A model generated the notes under the pieces. It ran no database searches and was not told the DNA's origin. It saw only the letters and a list, made by a program, of their open reading frames with translations. A stretch of 39,204 nt of DNA from Mangrovactinospora gilvigrisea (lineage in GTDB: Bacteria > Actinomycetota > Actinomycetes > Streptomycetales > Streptomycetaceae). The stretch is taken from NCBI RefSeq assembly GCF_001879105.1, contig NZ_MLCF01000053.1, positions 1 through 39,204 of the forward strand. Reading direction: 5' to 3'. Below are positions 1-8,800 of this stretch, one piece after another. The position numbers were made by a program, and so were the translations under genes. The number at the start of each line of letters is the position of its first letter. Within the stretch, counting starts at the first letter, position 1.

Positions 1-206
1 CCGGCGGCGCGGCGGCAACGGTTGCGTAACGCCCTCCGACCTCGGGTTTCGGACAAAGGACGTCCTACCTTGTACCGATTTCGCAGGTGAGCCCTGGATA
101 AATGCAACTGGACGTCAGAACCCCGTCTGACCGGCGGTGATGAGCCCTCGGCGGCTGCCTTGACACTGCTCACCGGCGCTGTGTGAACTGCCTCCTGCAC
201 CCCATC

Positions 207-222
207 AGTGGTCTAGACCAAG
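207..222. promoter_or_regulatory. DasR-type operator (dre site) upstream of the GlcNAc permease gene
   Basis: AGTGGTCTAGACCAAG matches the DasR-responsive element consensus A(G/C)TGGTCTAGACCA(G/C)T at 14 of 16 positions; only the last two differ. It lies 56-71 nt before the start codon. A TTGACA hexamer at 160-165 could be a -35 element, but no good -10 follows at 17-18 nt, so the promoter is not fixed. DasR is the GntR-family GlcNAc regulator of streptomycetes, released by GlcN-6-P. Position and match together suggest direct repression of the downstream permease gene. No gene is seen in 1-277. Confidence 0.85.
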
Positions 223-277
223 CACGTCTCCCCCGGACGTGCCGGTCTGACCTGTCCCCCGCAGGAGGACCCCCGCC

Positions 278-1483
278 ATGAGCATGGCGACCTCGACGAC
301 GGGGCCGGTCAAGAAGAAGGCCGGCTCGTCACTCTTCCAGGGCCTGCAGAAGGTCGGCCGCAGCCTCCAGCTGCCCATCGCCGTGCTCCCCGCGGCAGGC
401 ATCCTCAACCGTCTCGGCCAGGACGACGTCTTCGGCCCCAAGGGCCTGAAGTGGGACGCCGTCGCGACCCTCTTCTCCGGCGCCGGCGGCGCGATCTTCA
501 CCAACCTCGCGCTGCTCTTCTGCATCGGCGTCGCCATCGGCTTCGCCAAGAAGGCGGACGGCTCCACCGCGCTCGCCGCCCTCGTCGGCTACCTGGTCTT
601 CCACAACGTGCTGACGACCTTCCCCAAGAGCATGGGCGGCCCGCAGGACCCCGGCGTCCTCGGCGGCGTCGTGGTCGGCCTGGTCTCGGCCGTGATGTGG
701 CAGAAGTTCCACCGCACCAAGCTGGTGGACTGGCTCGGCTTCTTCAACGGCCGCCGCCTGGTGCCGATCCTGATGTCCTTCATGGGCCTGGCGATGGCCA
801 TCGTCTTCGGCGTGATCTGGAAGCCGATCGGCGCCGGCCTCACCGACTTCAGCCAGTGGCTGATCGACCAGGGCGCCGTCGGCTCGGGCATCTTCGGTGT
901 CGTCAACCGCCTGCTGATCCCGATCGGGATGCACCAGTTCGTCAACACCTTCATGTGGTTCCAGGTGGGCGACTACCACGGCGTGCACGGCGACCTGAAC
1001 CGCTTCTTCGCCGGCGACCCGCACGCCGGCCAGTTCATGACCGGCTTCTACCCGATCATGATGTTCGCGCTGCCGGCCGCCGCGCTGGCGATCGCGCACT
1101 GCGCCCGCCCCGAGCGCCGCAAGGCCGTGATGGGCGCGATGGTCTCGGTCGGCCTCACCGCCTTCGTCACCGGCGTCACCGAGCCCATCGAGTTCACCTT
1201 CATGTTCCTGGCGCCGGTGCTCTACGTGGTGCACGCCGTGCTGACCGGCCTGTCCATGTTCATCACCTGGGCGCTGGGCATCCACGACGGCTTCACGTTC
1301 TCCGGCGGCCTGATCGACTTCGGCCTCTCCTGGAGCCATGCGACGAAGCCGTGGCTGCTCATCCCGATCGGGCTGTGCTTCGCGGTGGTCTACTACGTGG
1401 TCTTCCGCGTCGTGATCACCAAGTTCAACCTCCCCACCCCGGGCCGCGAGCCCGAGGAGGAGATCGAGGACATCACCAAGTAG
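278..1483 (+). CDS. nagE2: PTS system EIIC permease, N-acetylglucosamine type (NagE2-like)
   Basis: 401 aa, starting at ATG 278 with GGAGGA 8 nt upstream. The protein is a stand-alone glucose/GlcNAc-family EIIC domain: hydrophobic segments run through most of the length and the substrate-site motif VTGVTEPIEFTF lies near residue 300. There is no EIIB or EIIA domain; the short C-terminal tail is acidic. It would carry the sugar across the membrane while separate EIIA and EIIB proteins phosphorylate it. The dre site just upstream points to GlcNAc rather than glucose as substrate. In S. coelicolor the matching gene, nagE2, is the main GlcNAc transporter and lies in the same neighbourhood as hup, murA and ssgG. 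A different PTS sugar cannot be excluded from EIIC alone. Confidence 0.88.
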   Translation: MSMATSTTGPVKKKAGSSLFQGLQKVGRSLQLPIAVLPAAGILNRLGQDDVFGPKGLKWDAVATLFSGAGGAIFTNLALLFCIGVAIGFAKKADGSTALAALVGYLVFHNVLTTFPKSMGGPQDPGVLGGVVVGLVSAVMWQKFHRTKLVDWLGFFNGRRLVPILMSFMGLAMAIVFGVIWKPIGAGLTDFSQWLIDQGAVGSGIFGVVNRLLIPIGMHQFVNTFMWFQVGDYHGVHGDLNRFFAGDPHAGQFMTGFYPIMMFALPAAALAIAHCARPERRKAVMGAMVSVGLTAFVTGVTEPIEFTFMFLAPVLYVVHAVLTGLSMFITWALGIHDGFTFSGGLIDFGLSWSHATKPWLLIPIGLCFAVVYYVVFRVVITKFNLPTPGREPEEEIEDITK

Positions 1484-1498
1484 CACCGGTGCCCCGAT

Positions 1499-1540
1499 GC
1501 GAAGAGCCCTCCCCGGCGGCGGCCGGGGAGGGCTCTTCGC
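1499..1540. terminator. Strong hairpin between convergent nagE2 and MBL-hydrolase genes
   Basis: A perfect 19-bp inverted repeat (1499-1517 and 1522-1540) with a 4-nt loop GGCG. It sits between the nagE2 stop (1483) and the end of the minus-strand hydrolase gene (1565). No U-tract follows on either side, as is common for streptomycete terminators. It could serve both convergent transcripts. Confidence 0.8.
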
Positions 1541-1564
1541 GCGCACGGCGGTGCGTCAGGTGCC

Positions 1565-2314
1565 TCAGATCTCGTACACGTCCCCCGGCACGGCCACGTC
1601 CACCGGCCCCGGGTACGCCGCCTCGGCCGCCACCCGGTTCACCCCCGGGTCCGTCCACACCGGAATGTGCGTCAGCACCAGCCGCTTCGCGGCCCCGCGC
1701 GCCGCAGTCTCCCCCGCCTCGCGCCCGTTGAGGTGCAGATCGGGCGTGCTGTCCCGGCCGTCCAGGAACGACGCCTCGGCCAGCAGCAGGTCCGCCCCGT
1801 CGGCGAGCCGCTCCAGCCCGTCGCACGGACCGGTGTCGCCGGAGTAGGCCAGCGCCACCCCGCCGTGCTCCACCCGGAACCCGTAGGCCTCCACCGGATG
1901 CGCCACCCGCTCCGGCACCACGGTGAACGGCCCGACCCGGAAGCTCTCCCCGCCCCGCACCGTGCGGAAGTCGAACACCGTGTCCAGGCCCGGCTCCTGC
2001 GGCATCCCGTACGCGCGGGAGAGCCGCTCGGCGGTGCCGGACGGCCCGTACACGGGCAGCAGCTCGGGGCAGCCGCCGTGCCGGTAGTTGCGCGCCACGA
2101 AGTACGACGTCATGTCGAGGCAGTGGTCGGCGTGGAGATGCGTCAGCAGCACGGCGTCGATCTCGTAGAGCGACGCGTACCGCTGCAGCGCGCCGAGGGC
2201 GCCGTTGCCGAGGTCCATCACCAGGCGGAAGCCGTCGGCCTCGACCAGGTAGCAGGAGCACGCCGACTCCGGCGAGGGGTAGGACCCCGCCGAGCCGACG
2301 ATGGTGAGCCTCAT
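1565..2314 (-). CDS. MBL-fold metallohydrolase, Rv1339-like (probable cAMP phosphodiesterase)
   Basis: 249 aa. The metallo-beta-lactamase signature HLHADHCLD is at about residues 64-72, with further metal-ligand regions at VAHPVEAYGFR, YSGDTG, LHLNG and LTHIPVW. Sequence and context match M. tuberculosis Rv1339, which also follows murI and has been reported to hydrolyse cAMP. The start codon overlaps the murI stop (TGATG) and GGAGG lies 8 nt upstream, so the two genes are translationally coupled. No signal peptide is seen, so it should be cytosolic. A tRNase Z-like or other phosphodiesterase activity is an alternative; the cAMP role is by homology only. Confidence 0.82.
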   Translation of the reverse strand: MRLTIVGSAGSYPSPESACSCYLVEADGFRLVMDLGNGALGALQRYASLYEIDAVLLTHLHADHCLDMTSYFVARNYRHGGCPELLPVYGPSGTAERLSRAYGMPQEPGLDTVFDFRTVRGGESFRVGPFTVVPERVAHPVEAYGFRVEHGGVALAYSGDTGPCDGLERLADGADLLLAEASFLDGRDSTPDLHLNGREAGETAARGAAKRLVLTHIPVWTDPGVNRVAAEAAYPGPVDVAVPGDVYEI

Positions 2315-3150
2315 CAGGAAACCTCCAACAGGCCGGCGCGCTCGGCGGGGGCGGCAGTCCCCGTCACGTCGACGCGACTCAGCTCGGGTCCGAGGAAGCG
2401 GCGGCCGATGTCCCGGAACTGGGCGGGGTCGCCGGTGGTCAGGAAGCGGTGCTCGGGGTCGGGCAGCGAGGGGTCCCGCATCAGGTCCTCGGCGGCCAGC
2501 ACCCGGTAGACGTCCTTGGCGGTCTCCTCCGCGCTGGAGATCAGGGTGACCTGATCGCCCATCAGGTAGGAGATCGCGCCGGTGAGCAGGGGGTAGTGCG
2601 TGCAGCCGAGGATCAGGGTGTCCACGCCGGCCGCGGCGACCGGCTCCAAGTACGCGCGGGCCACCTCCAGCAGCTCCGGACCTCCGGTGACACCGCGCTC
2701 CACGAACTCCACGAAGCGCGGGCACGCCTGGTTCACCAGCCGGATGTGCGGGGCGGCGGCGAACGCGTCGGGGTAGGCCTGGGAGGCCATGGTGCCGACC
2801 GTGGAGATGACGCCCACCACGCCGTTGCGGGTGGCGGCGGCGGCGCGGCGGGTGGCCGGGCCGATCACCTCCACCACGGGGACGGAGTAGCGCTCGCGGG
2901 CGTCGCGCAGCACGGCCGAGCTGGCGGTGTTGCAGGCGATGACGAGCATCTTGACGCCCTCGTCGACCAACTGGTCCAGGCACTCCAGCGCGAAGGCGCG
3001 GGCCTGCGCGATGGGACGCGGACCGTACGGCTGGCGGGCGGTGTCGCCCAGGTACAGGACCGGCTCGTGCGGGAGCTGGTCGAGTACCGCGCGGGCCACG
3101 GTGAGGCCGCCGAAGCCGGAGTCGAAGATGCCGATGGGAGCGTCTGCCAC
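2314..3150 (-). CDS. murI: Glutamate racemase
   Basis: 278 aa with a GTG start. Both catalytic cysteine motifs are present: IACNTASS (about residues 70-77) and GCTHYPLL (about 182-189), together with the N-terminal [10 protein letters not shown]. MurI converts L- to D-glutamate for the second residue of the peptidoglycan stem peptide in the cytosol. No clear Shine-Dalgarno precedes the GTG, so a leaderless mRNA or a slightly different start is possible. The gene overlaps the downstream MBL-fold gene by one base. The murI-Rv1339 pair is conserved across actinobacteria. Confidence 0.96.
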   Translation of the reverse strand: MADAPIGIFDSGFGGLTVARAVLDQLPHEPVLYLGDTARQPYGPRPIAQARAFALECLDQLVDEGVKMLVIACNTASSAVLRDARERYSVPVVEVIGPATRRAAAATRNGVVGVISTVGTMASQAYPDAFAAAPHIRLVNQACPRFVEFVERGVTGGPELLEVARAYLEPVAAAGVDTLILGCTHYPLLTGAISYLMGDQVTLISSAEETAKDVYRVLAAEDLMRDPSLPDPEHRFLTTGDPAQFRDIGRRFLGPELSRVDVTGTAAPAERAGLLEVS

Positions 3151-3325
3151 GTAGGCGAGCGTAGGCGGGAGGAGGTGCCCGCACCGTCCGAGAAACGAGG
3201 GCTGTGGGGGATGTCACCTGGCCGGGGGCACGTCGGGGGCACCGCCGGGGGCGGGTTCGGGTGGGCGTTCGGCCATCCGGAGGACGGTCCGCCCGGGGCC
3301 GGCCGGGCGCCGCGATACTGCTGGC

Positions 3326-3778
3326 GTGTGCCACTACTGCGGCTGCCGCGAGATCCCGCTGATCAAGGAGTTCATCGCCGAGCACGAGGCGGTGACGGAT
3401 CTCGCGGGGCGCGCCGTCCGGCACCTGGTCGTCGACGAGGTCGACGCGGCGCAGGCGCTGGTCGCGCCCGTCGCGGAGCTGCTGCGCAGCCATTGGCGCG
3501 GCGAGGAGGACGGGCTCTTCGCGATGATGCGGCGGGACGGCGAGTACGCCGACTACATCGCCGCGCTGGAGCGCGAGCACCGCGAGCTGGACGCCTTCCT
3601 GGCCGCCCTGGACCTGCACGACCCGGCCTCCCGCGAGGCCTTCGTCACCGCGGTCGACGAGCTCCACCACCACATCGCCCGCGAGGAGGACGGCCTCTTC
3701 CCCGCCTCCCTCACCGCCCTCGACGCCGCCGCCTGGAACCACTCCCTCACCGCCTGGCACACGGCCCACCCCGGGTAA
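3326..3778 (+). CDS. Hemerythrin HHE cation-binding domain protein
   Basis: 150 aa, four-helix-bundle type. His/Glu pairs expected for a di-iron site occur in AEHEAV, RSHWRGEEDGLF, EREHRELD and LHHHIAREEDGLFP. The N-terminus carries an unusual Cys cluster, MCHYCGCRE, which could bind a second metal or form a redox switch. The GTG start has no Shine-Dalgarno, but a GATACT hexamer (3314-3319) ends exactly 6 nt before it, which fits a leaderless transcript. It is divergent from murI. Such proteins bind O2, NO or iron; the specific role here is unknown. Confidence 0.8.
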   Translation: MCHYCGCREIPLIKEFIAEHEAVTDLAGRAVRHLVVDEVDAAQALVAPVAELLRSHWRGEEDGLFAMMRRDGEYADYIAALEREHRELDAFLAALDLHDPASREAFVTAVDELHHHIAREEDGLFPASLTALDAAAWNHSLTAWHTAHPG

Positions 3779-3821
3779 ATCCGGGTGCGGCCGGCGCCCG
3801 CGGCCTGCCACCGTGCCCGGC

Positions 3822-4559
3822 ATGGATGAATCACAGCCGTCCCTCGACGACGCCTTCGGCCGCATCCTCGCCCGCTGCTGGGCGGCGGGCGCGGCGCCCT
3901 GGTCCGCGGTGGAGATCATCGAGCGGGACGACGCGTTGCTCGGCGCGAGCGACGCCGCCCGCTACTTCGCGGAGCCGGACGCCTGGTCGCCGCTGGAGCG
4001 CCGGGGCTGGGAGCTGGCCTCGGGCCGTGTCCTCGACATGGGCTGCGGGGCGGGGCGGCACGCGGTGGCGTGGGCGGCGAAGGGCCTGGAGGTGGTCGGC
4101 GTCGACCCCTCCCCCGGCGCGGTGCGCGTCACCCGCGAGCGCGGCGTCGACGCGGTGGAGGGCTCCGTCGCCCAACTCCCCCGCGACCTCGGCGCCTTCG
4201 ACACGCTCGCCCTGTTCGGCAACGGCCTCGGCCTGCTCGCCGGCCCCGCGCAGGCCCCCGCGGTGCTCGCCGCCCTCGCCGCCGCCGCCCGGCCCGGCGC
4301 CGTCCTGCTCGGCATGGGCACCGACCCCGGCGACGACCCCGCGCATGCCGACTACCACGCCCGCAACCTGCGCCGCGGCCGCGCCCGCGGCCAGCTGCGC
4401 ATCCGGGTGCGGGACGGCGCCACGGCCACCCCGTGGTTCGACTACTGGCTCGCCGCCCCCGCGGAGCTGACGGCGGCCGTCGAGGCCTCCCCCTGGACGC
4501 TGGACTCCCTCGAACGCGCCCCCGAGGGCCCCGGCTACCTGGCGGTTCTCAGGCTTTAG
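3822..4559 (+). CDS. Class I SAM-dependent methyltransferase
   Basis: About 245 aa. Motif I VLDMGCGAGRHA is near residues 68-79, followed by the acidic end of strand 2 (VVGVDPSPGA), so S-adenosylmethionine binding is expected. The C-terminal part (about residues 170-245) does not identify the substrate. ATG 3822 is preferred; an in-frame GTG at 3813 would add three residues and neither has a clear Shine-Dalgarno. It lies 43 nt after the hemerythrin gene on the same strand and may be cotranscribed. Only the superfamily is assigned. Confidence 0.75.
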   Translation: MDESQPSLDDAFGRILARCWAAGAAPWSAVEIIERDDALLGASDAARYFAEPDAWSPLERRGWELASGRVLDMGCGAGRHAVAWAAKGLEVVGVDPSPGAVRVTRERGVDAVEGSVAQLPRDLGAFDTLALFGNGLGLLAGPAQAPAVLAALAAAARPGAVLLGMGTDPGDDPAHADYHARNLRRGRARGQLRIRVRDGATATPWFDYWLAAPAELTAAVEASPWTLDSLERAPEGPGYLAVLRL

Positions 4560-4625
4560 GGCCGATCGGCCGGCCTGCGCCCGGCCGCCGGGAGGCGCAC
4601 CCTGGACGGTAGGAGGAGGCACATC

Positions 4626-4853
4626 ATGGACTTCACCATCCGCGCCGAGTACGAGGCCGGCCAGACCCCGGGAGAGCCGGACGCCCGCGTCGCCGTGTGG
4701 CACATGTCCCGCGGCGACGACCCCCGGGCGATGTGCGGCGCCGACCTCGCCAAGGAGGCTGCCACCCAGCCCGAGGACGCCTGGGGCACCGACGCCGCCC
4801 ACCCCTTCTGCAGCGTCTGCGGCGCCGCCTACATCCGCTCCCTGCCCCGCTAG
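4626..4853 (+). CDS. Small Cys/His protein, possible zinc-binding, unknown function
   Basis: 75 aa behind a strong GGAGGAGG Shine-Dalgarno. It contains a His (VWHM), then a lone Cys (AMCG), then a CxxC pair (PFCSVCGAAY), a layout suited to a single zinc site. The same H...CG...PxCxxCxxxY arrangement occurs in the DUF3039 protein at 34877-35179, so the two may share a fold. It has no signal peptide or membrane segment. It follows the methyltransferase gene by 66 nt and converges on the PIG-L gene. I do not recognise a family with a known function. Confidence 0.7.
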   Translation: MDFTIRAEYEAGQTPGEPDARVAVWHMSRGDDPRAMCGADLAKEAATQPEDAWGTDAAHPFCSVCGAAYIRSLPR

Positions 4854-4891
4854 CCAGAGCCGGGGCGCGCCGCCGCGTGCCGCCGCGCGGC

Positions 4892-5725
4892 TCAGCGCAG
4901 CCCGGCGAAGAGGTCGTTCTCGGGGACGTCCGCGCCGGTGGTGTCGCGGACCCGCACGAACGTCTCCACGCCCATCATCTCGGTGAACCGCTCCTTGCCC
5001 ATCCGCAGGAAGAAGATGTTCTCGCCCTGGCTGGCGTGCGCGGCCAGGGAGTCGAACTTCTGGCCGCCGAAGGCGGTGGTGTCCACCCAGGTGGTGATCT
5101 CCTCGTCGGGCAGCCCGATCTCCGCCATCGCCGCGGCCTCCTCGGGCGACGGCTCCGGCGCGTCCGGGTTGAACTCGCGCATGATCTCGCCGAAGCGCTG
5201 CATGCCCGAGCGGGGGATGGTCGTCCAGTAGACCTTCGGCGTCAGCCCGGACTTCTCCAGCGCCGCCATGGTGATGCGGTTGGCCTGGATGTGGTCGGGG
5301 TGGCCGTAGAAACCGTTCTCGTCGTAGGTGACGACGACATCGGGCCGGTACTTCAGCATCAGCTCGGCGAGCCGCGCGGCGCCCTCCTCGACGGGGGTCT
5401 GCCAGAAGGACCCGGGGGCGTCGTTGGTCGCCCAGCCCATCATCCCGGAGTCGGCGTAGTCGAGCGTCTCCAGGTGGCTGATCTTCAGGACCTCGCGGCT
5501 CTCCTCCAGTTCCTTGCGGCGCATCGCGGCGACCGCGGCGGCGTCGTGCCCGGGATCGCCCGGTTTGACACCCCCCGGCCCGTCCCCGCACCCCCCGTCG
5601 GTGCACGTCACGAGCACCGTTCGGACGCCTTCGGCGGCGTACCGGGCGAGGACGCCGCCCGTGCTGGTGGCCTCGTCGTCGGGATGGGCGTGGACCGCCA
5701 TCAGCGTCAGGGGCCGATCGTTCAT
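4892..5725 (-). CDS. PIG-L/LmbE family deacetylase (MshB/Mca-like)
   Basis: 277 aa, ATG with GGAGGAG upstream. Zinc ligands are visible in HAHPDDE (His14, Asp17) and in the downstream GHPDH. The fold is that of N-acetylglucosaminyl deacetylases and mycothiol enzymes. The first half resembles mycothiol S-conjugate amidase (MAVHAHPDDE, TYDENGFYGHPDH), but the C-terminal half does not follow Mca closely, so this may be an additional paralogue acting on another N-acetylated substrate. It is probably downstream of the 1025-aa exported protein gene (94-nt gap, containing a duplicated 11-mer GCCCTGTTCCC at 5790-5811). Confidence 0.85.
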   Translation of the reverse strand: MNDRPLTLMAVHAHPDDEATSTGGVLARYAAEGVRTVLVTCTDGGCGDGPGGVKPGDPGHDAAAVAAMRRKELEESREVLKISHLETLDYADSGMMGWATNDAPGSFWQTPVEEGAARLAELMLKYRPDVVVTYDENGFYGHPDHIQANRITMAALEKSGLTPKVYWTTIPRSGMQRFGEIMREFNPDAPEPSPEEAAAMAEIGLPDEEITTWVDTTAFGGQKFDSLAAHASQGENIFFLRMGKERFTEMMGVETFVRVRDTTGADVPENDLFAGLR

Positions 5726-5819
5726 GAGTTCTCTCCTCCGGGGTGACAGGGCTCAGGTGCAGCGAGGGGTACAACGGCCCCGACCGCCCGCCCTGTTCCC
5801 GCCCTGTTCCCGCGGACGG

Positions 5820-8800
5820 TCACCCCGCCGTGGCCGAGACCCAGTCCGGGCCCGGAAGGAATGGCTCCTGACGGGTCCTCTGCTGTTGAATGGCGGGGAC
5901 CCGGTCGGCGCCGACCATGGACCAGCCGGCGTATCCGTCCGAGGACGAGGCGGCCGGGTCTTCGCCTGCCGCTCCGGCGTTGAGGTACGGGACGCCGTCG
6001 ACGCGGGTGGCGCCGAAGGCGCCGGTGCGGGCTCCGACGAACAGCACGCCCTTGCCGGTGGCGGCGCGGAAGCCGGCGAGCCAGCGCTGCAGCAGGGACG
6101 CCTCCCGCGGGTCGGGCAGCGCCTCCGGCGGGACACTGGACGCGACGACCACCGAGCCGACCGACGGGTCCTTGGCGGCCGCGTCCAGCTGGTCGCGGAG
6201 CAGATGCATCTGGGCCATCCCGTCGCCGCCCCCGCCGCGCAGGCTCAGCCCCGAGGTGTCCAGGTCGACGAAGCGGGTGCCGTTGTGGTCCTGGGTGCGC
6301 GGGACGGCGCCGAAGACCGCGGAGAACGCCGCCAGCGACGCACCCGGACCGGAGACCTCGCCGGCCCCCGGGAGGTAGGTCCACGGGATGTTCCCCAGGC
6401 CGTCCGTCAGCAGCTGCTTGGCGAAGGCCAGGTCCGCCGGGGTGCCCCGGGAGAGCAGGTCGCCGTCGACGAGCAGCAGGTCGGGGTGCGCCGCCCGCAC
6501 CTTCGCCAGGATGCCGCGGACGCGCTGCGCCGCCGCCCCGTTCGGGTCGTCCGCGGTCAGCCGGGCGTCCGCGAGGACGGCGAACCGCCACTGCCGGCCG
6601 TCCACCGCCCGACGCGTCGTCAGCAGCGGGTCGTGCACCGCCGGCGGGGCCGGGACGGTGAGGTCCGGCGGCGTCTGCGCGTCCAGGTCGTCGAGGGTGA
6701 CGGCGCCGCTGTACTGGTTGGAGGCGCTGGTCTCGACGAGGTAGAACCGCTTGACGGTGAGCGGGTAGTGGGAGCCGGCCGGCACCGTGAAGGTGACCTG
6801 CTTCCACCCCGTCCAGGTGACGTACGGCCCGCGCAGCACCACGCTGGCCCCGGTGGAGTCGGTGAACTCCAGGCTGGGCCAGGCGCCCTTGCCGTCCCCG
6901 TCGATCCACATGGTGAAGGCGCGGGGCTGCCCGGCGACCGCGATCGGCTGCGGCGGGTTGGCGTACGCCGCGCGCGTGCCGGTGGACTGGGTGAAGTCGT
7001 AGCCGAGCCGCAGCCCGGTGCCGGTGTGCCCGTCGGGGGTGGCGGCGGTGGAACCGGTGGCGCGCGCGGAGGTGAACGTCCACTGGGAGGCGTCGTCGAA
7101 GCCGGCCACCTGGTGGTCGACGAGCCCGACCGAGGCGCCCACCGTCGCGGAACGGCCCCCTGCGGTGGCGGTGATCAGCCCGGTGGCGGCGGCACTGGTG
7201 CTGGTGACGGAGAACGTCCCCGTGGACTCGTCGGGGGTGACGGTGAACTCGCTGTGGTCGTAGGAGAGACGGACGTCCTCGGGGTCGATCGGCGCGGTGT
7301 CGCCGTTGGCGTCCCGCCCGGTGAGGCCGAAGCTGCCGGTGTCGGACGGATCGGTGAGCGAGACCCGGGAGGCCGTCGGCGCGAGCCGCTGCAGCCCGCC
7401 GAGGACGTGCAGGGGCAGGCGGCCCGAGGCGCTGCCCCGGGAGGCGATGGCGTCCACCGAACCGGAGGAGCGCGCGCGGAAGACACCGTCGTCCGCCACC
7501 GAGCCGACGGAGGCCCGCGAGGTGCGCCAGTGCGGCGCGGGCGAACCCGCCGCGGCCGGCCCGTAGTCGGCGTCGTAGCCGGTGGCGGTGAGGCGCCGCG
7601 TCAGGCCGGGGAAGACGCGGTCCGGGTGTGACGGGAGGGCCGTCGGGGCCTGCGCGGGGTCGGCGGCGGTGGCGACGTCGAAGCCGGTGAGCCTGCCGTC
7701 GCCGCTGGGGGCGGTGATGGCGAGGCCGTCGGCGTCCTGCCGCTCGCTGCCGTCCGAGGGGGTGTTCTGCACGACCGTGGACGTGTGGCCGGGCAGCGCC
7801 GCGACCATCTCCGACGACCCGCCGCCGTCCAGGTTGAGCGCGTTGTAGGCGCCCAGCTTCTTCATCATCAGGCCGAGCTCGGTGAGGGTGACGCCCGGCA
7901 GCCCGACCTGCCGCCCGTCCACCACGATCAGGTACATGTGCAGGCCGTCCTTGGAGAACCCGACCGAAGTGCGGGGCGCGACGGCGTTGTTGGGCTTGCC
8001 CTCCCAGTTCTGCGGCTGCCCGTCGACGACCACCAGCCCGCGCCCGCCGACCGCGGTGCGCGGCAGCGCCGAGCCATCGCCGGTGCGCGGCTCGTAGTCG
8101 GTGGAGACCGCGTCCCCGGGCTTCAGCCCGGCGAGCGCGTCGGCGCCGGCGTCCCGTCCGAGCAGCACGCTCTCGCCGTCCGGGATCTGCCCGCTGCCGG
8201 CCTTGTCGTTGACGGAGACCACGTGCCCGTCCGCGACCACCGCCTCGACCACCTTGGCCGCCCCGGCGACGGTCAGCGCGCGGTCCGCGGAGCCCCACTG
8301 CGGGGTGTAGAGGCCGATGCCGTCGGCGGGGACGGCCGAGGAGTTGTAGGCGGCGAGCGGGTGGCTGCCGGACGGCAGGGTGACGGTGCCGTCGAAGTAG
8401 AGGTCGATGATGCGGCCGGCCGGGTCGCCGCTGCCGCCGGCGGCCGTGCCGAACGCGGCGGCGACGGTGTTGCCGGGGTTCGGGGACTGCACCAGCTTGC
8501 CGTTGTCGATGCCGGGGCCGATCGGGGCGCCGGTGGCATCGATGTCGAAGAAGTCGGCGTTGGTGCCGGCCACCACCCGCCGGCCGGGCCCGGGGTCGTG
8601 CGCCTTGACCATGTCGGTGACGGTGGCGCGCTGCGAGACCTTGCCGCTGCTCATGAAGTCGACGCGGGCGCTGCCGGAGAGGTCGACGGAGAGGGCCATG
8701 GCGTGCACCCACTTGTCCGACTCCATCCGGTCGAACGTGGTGAGGTCGACACCGTCGGCGAGCGTCCGGCTGCGGGACGCGGTCTCGATGCCGTCCCCGT

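Noticed and set aside
4892..5725. Naming the PIG-L deacetylase mca or mshB
   Set aside because: The N-terminal motifs fit both, but the C-terminal half does not follow Mca well, and streptomycetes carry several PIG-L paralogues.
4697..5746. Long plus-strand open frame over the small Cys protein and PIG-L genes
   Set aside because: Shadow of the PIG-L gene; it overlaps two better supported genes and lacks coding features.
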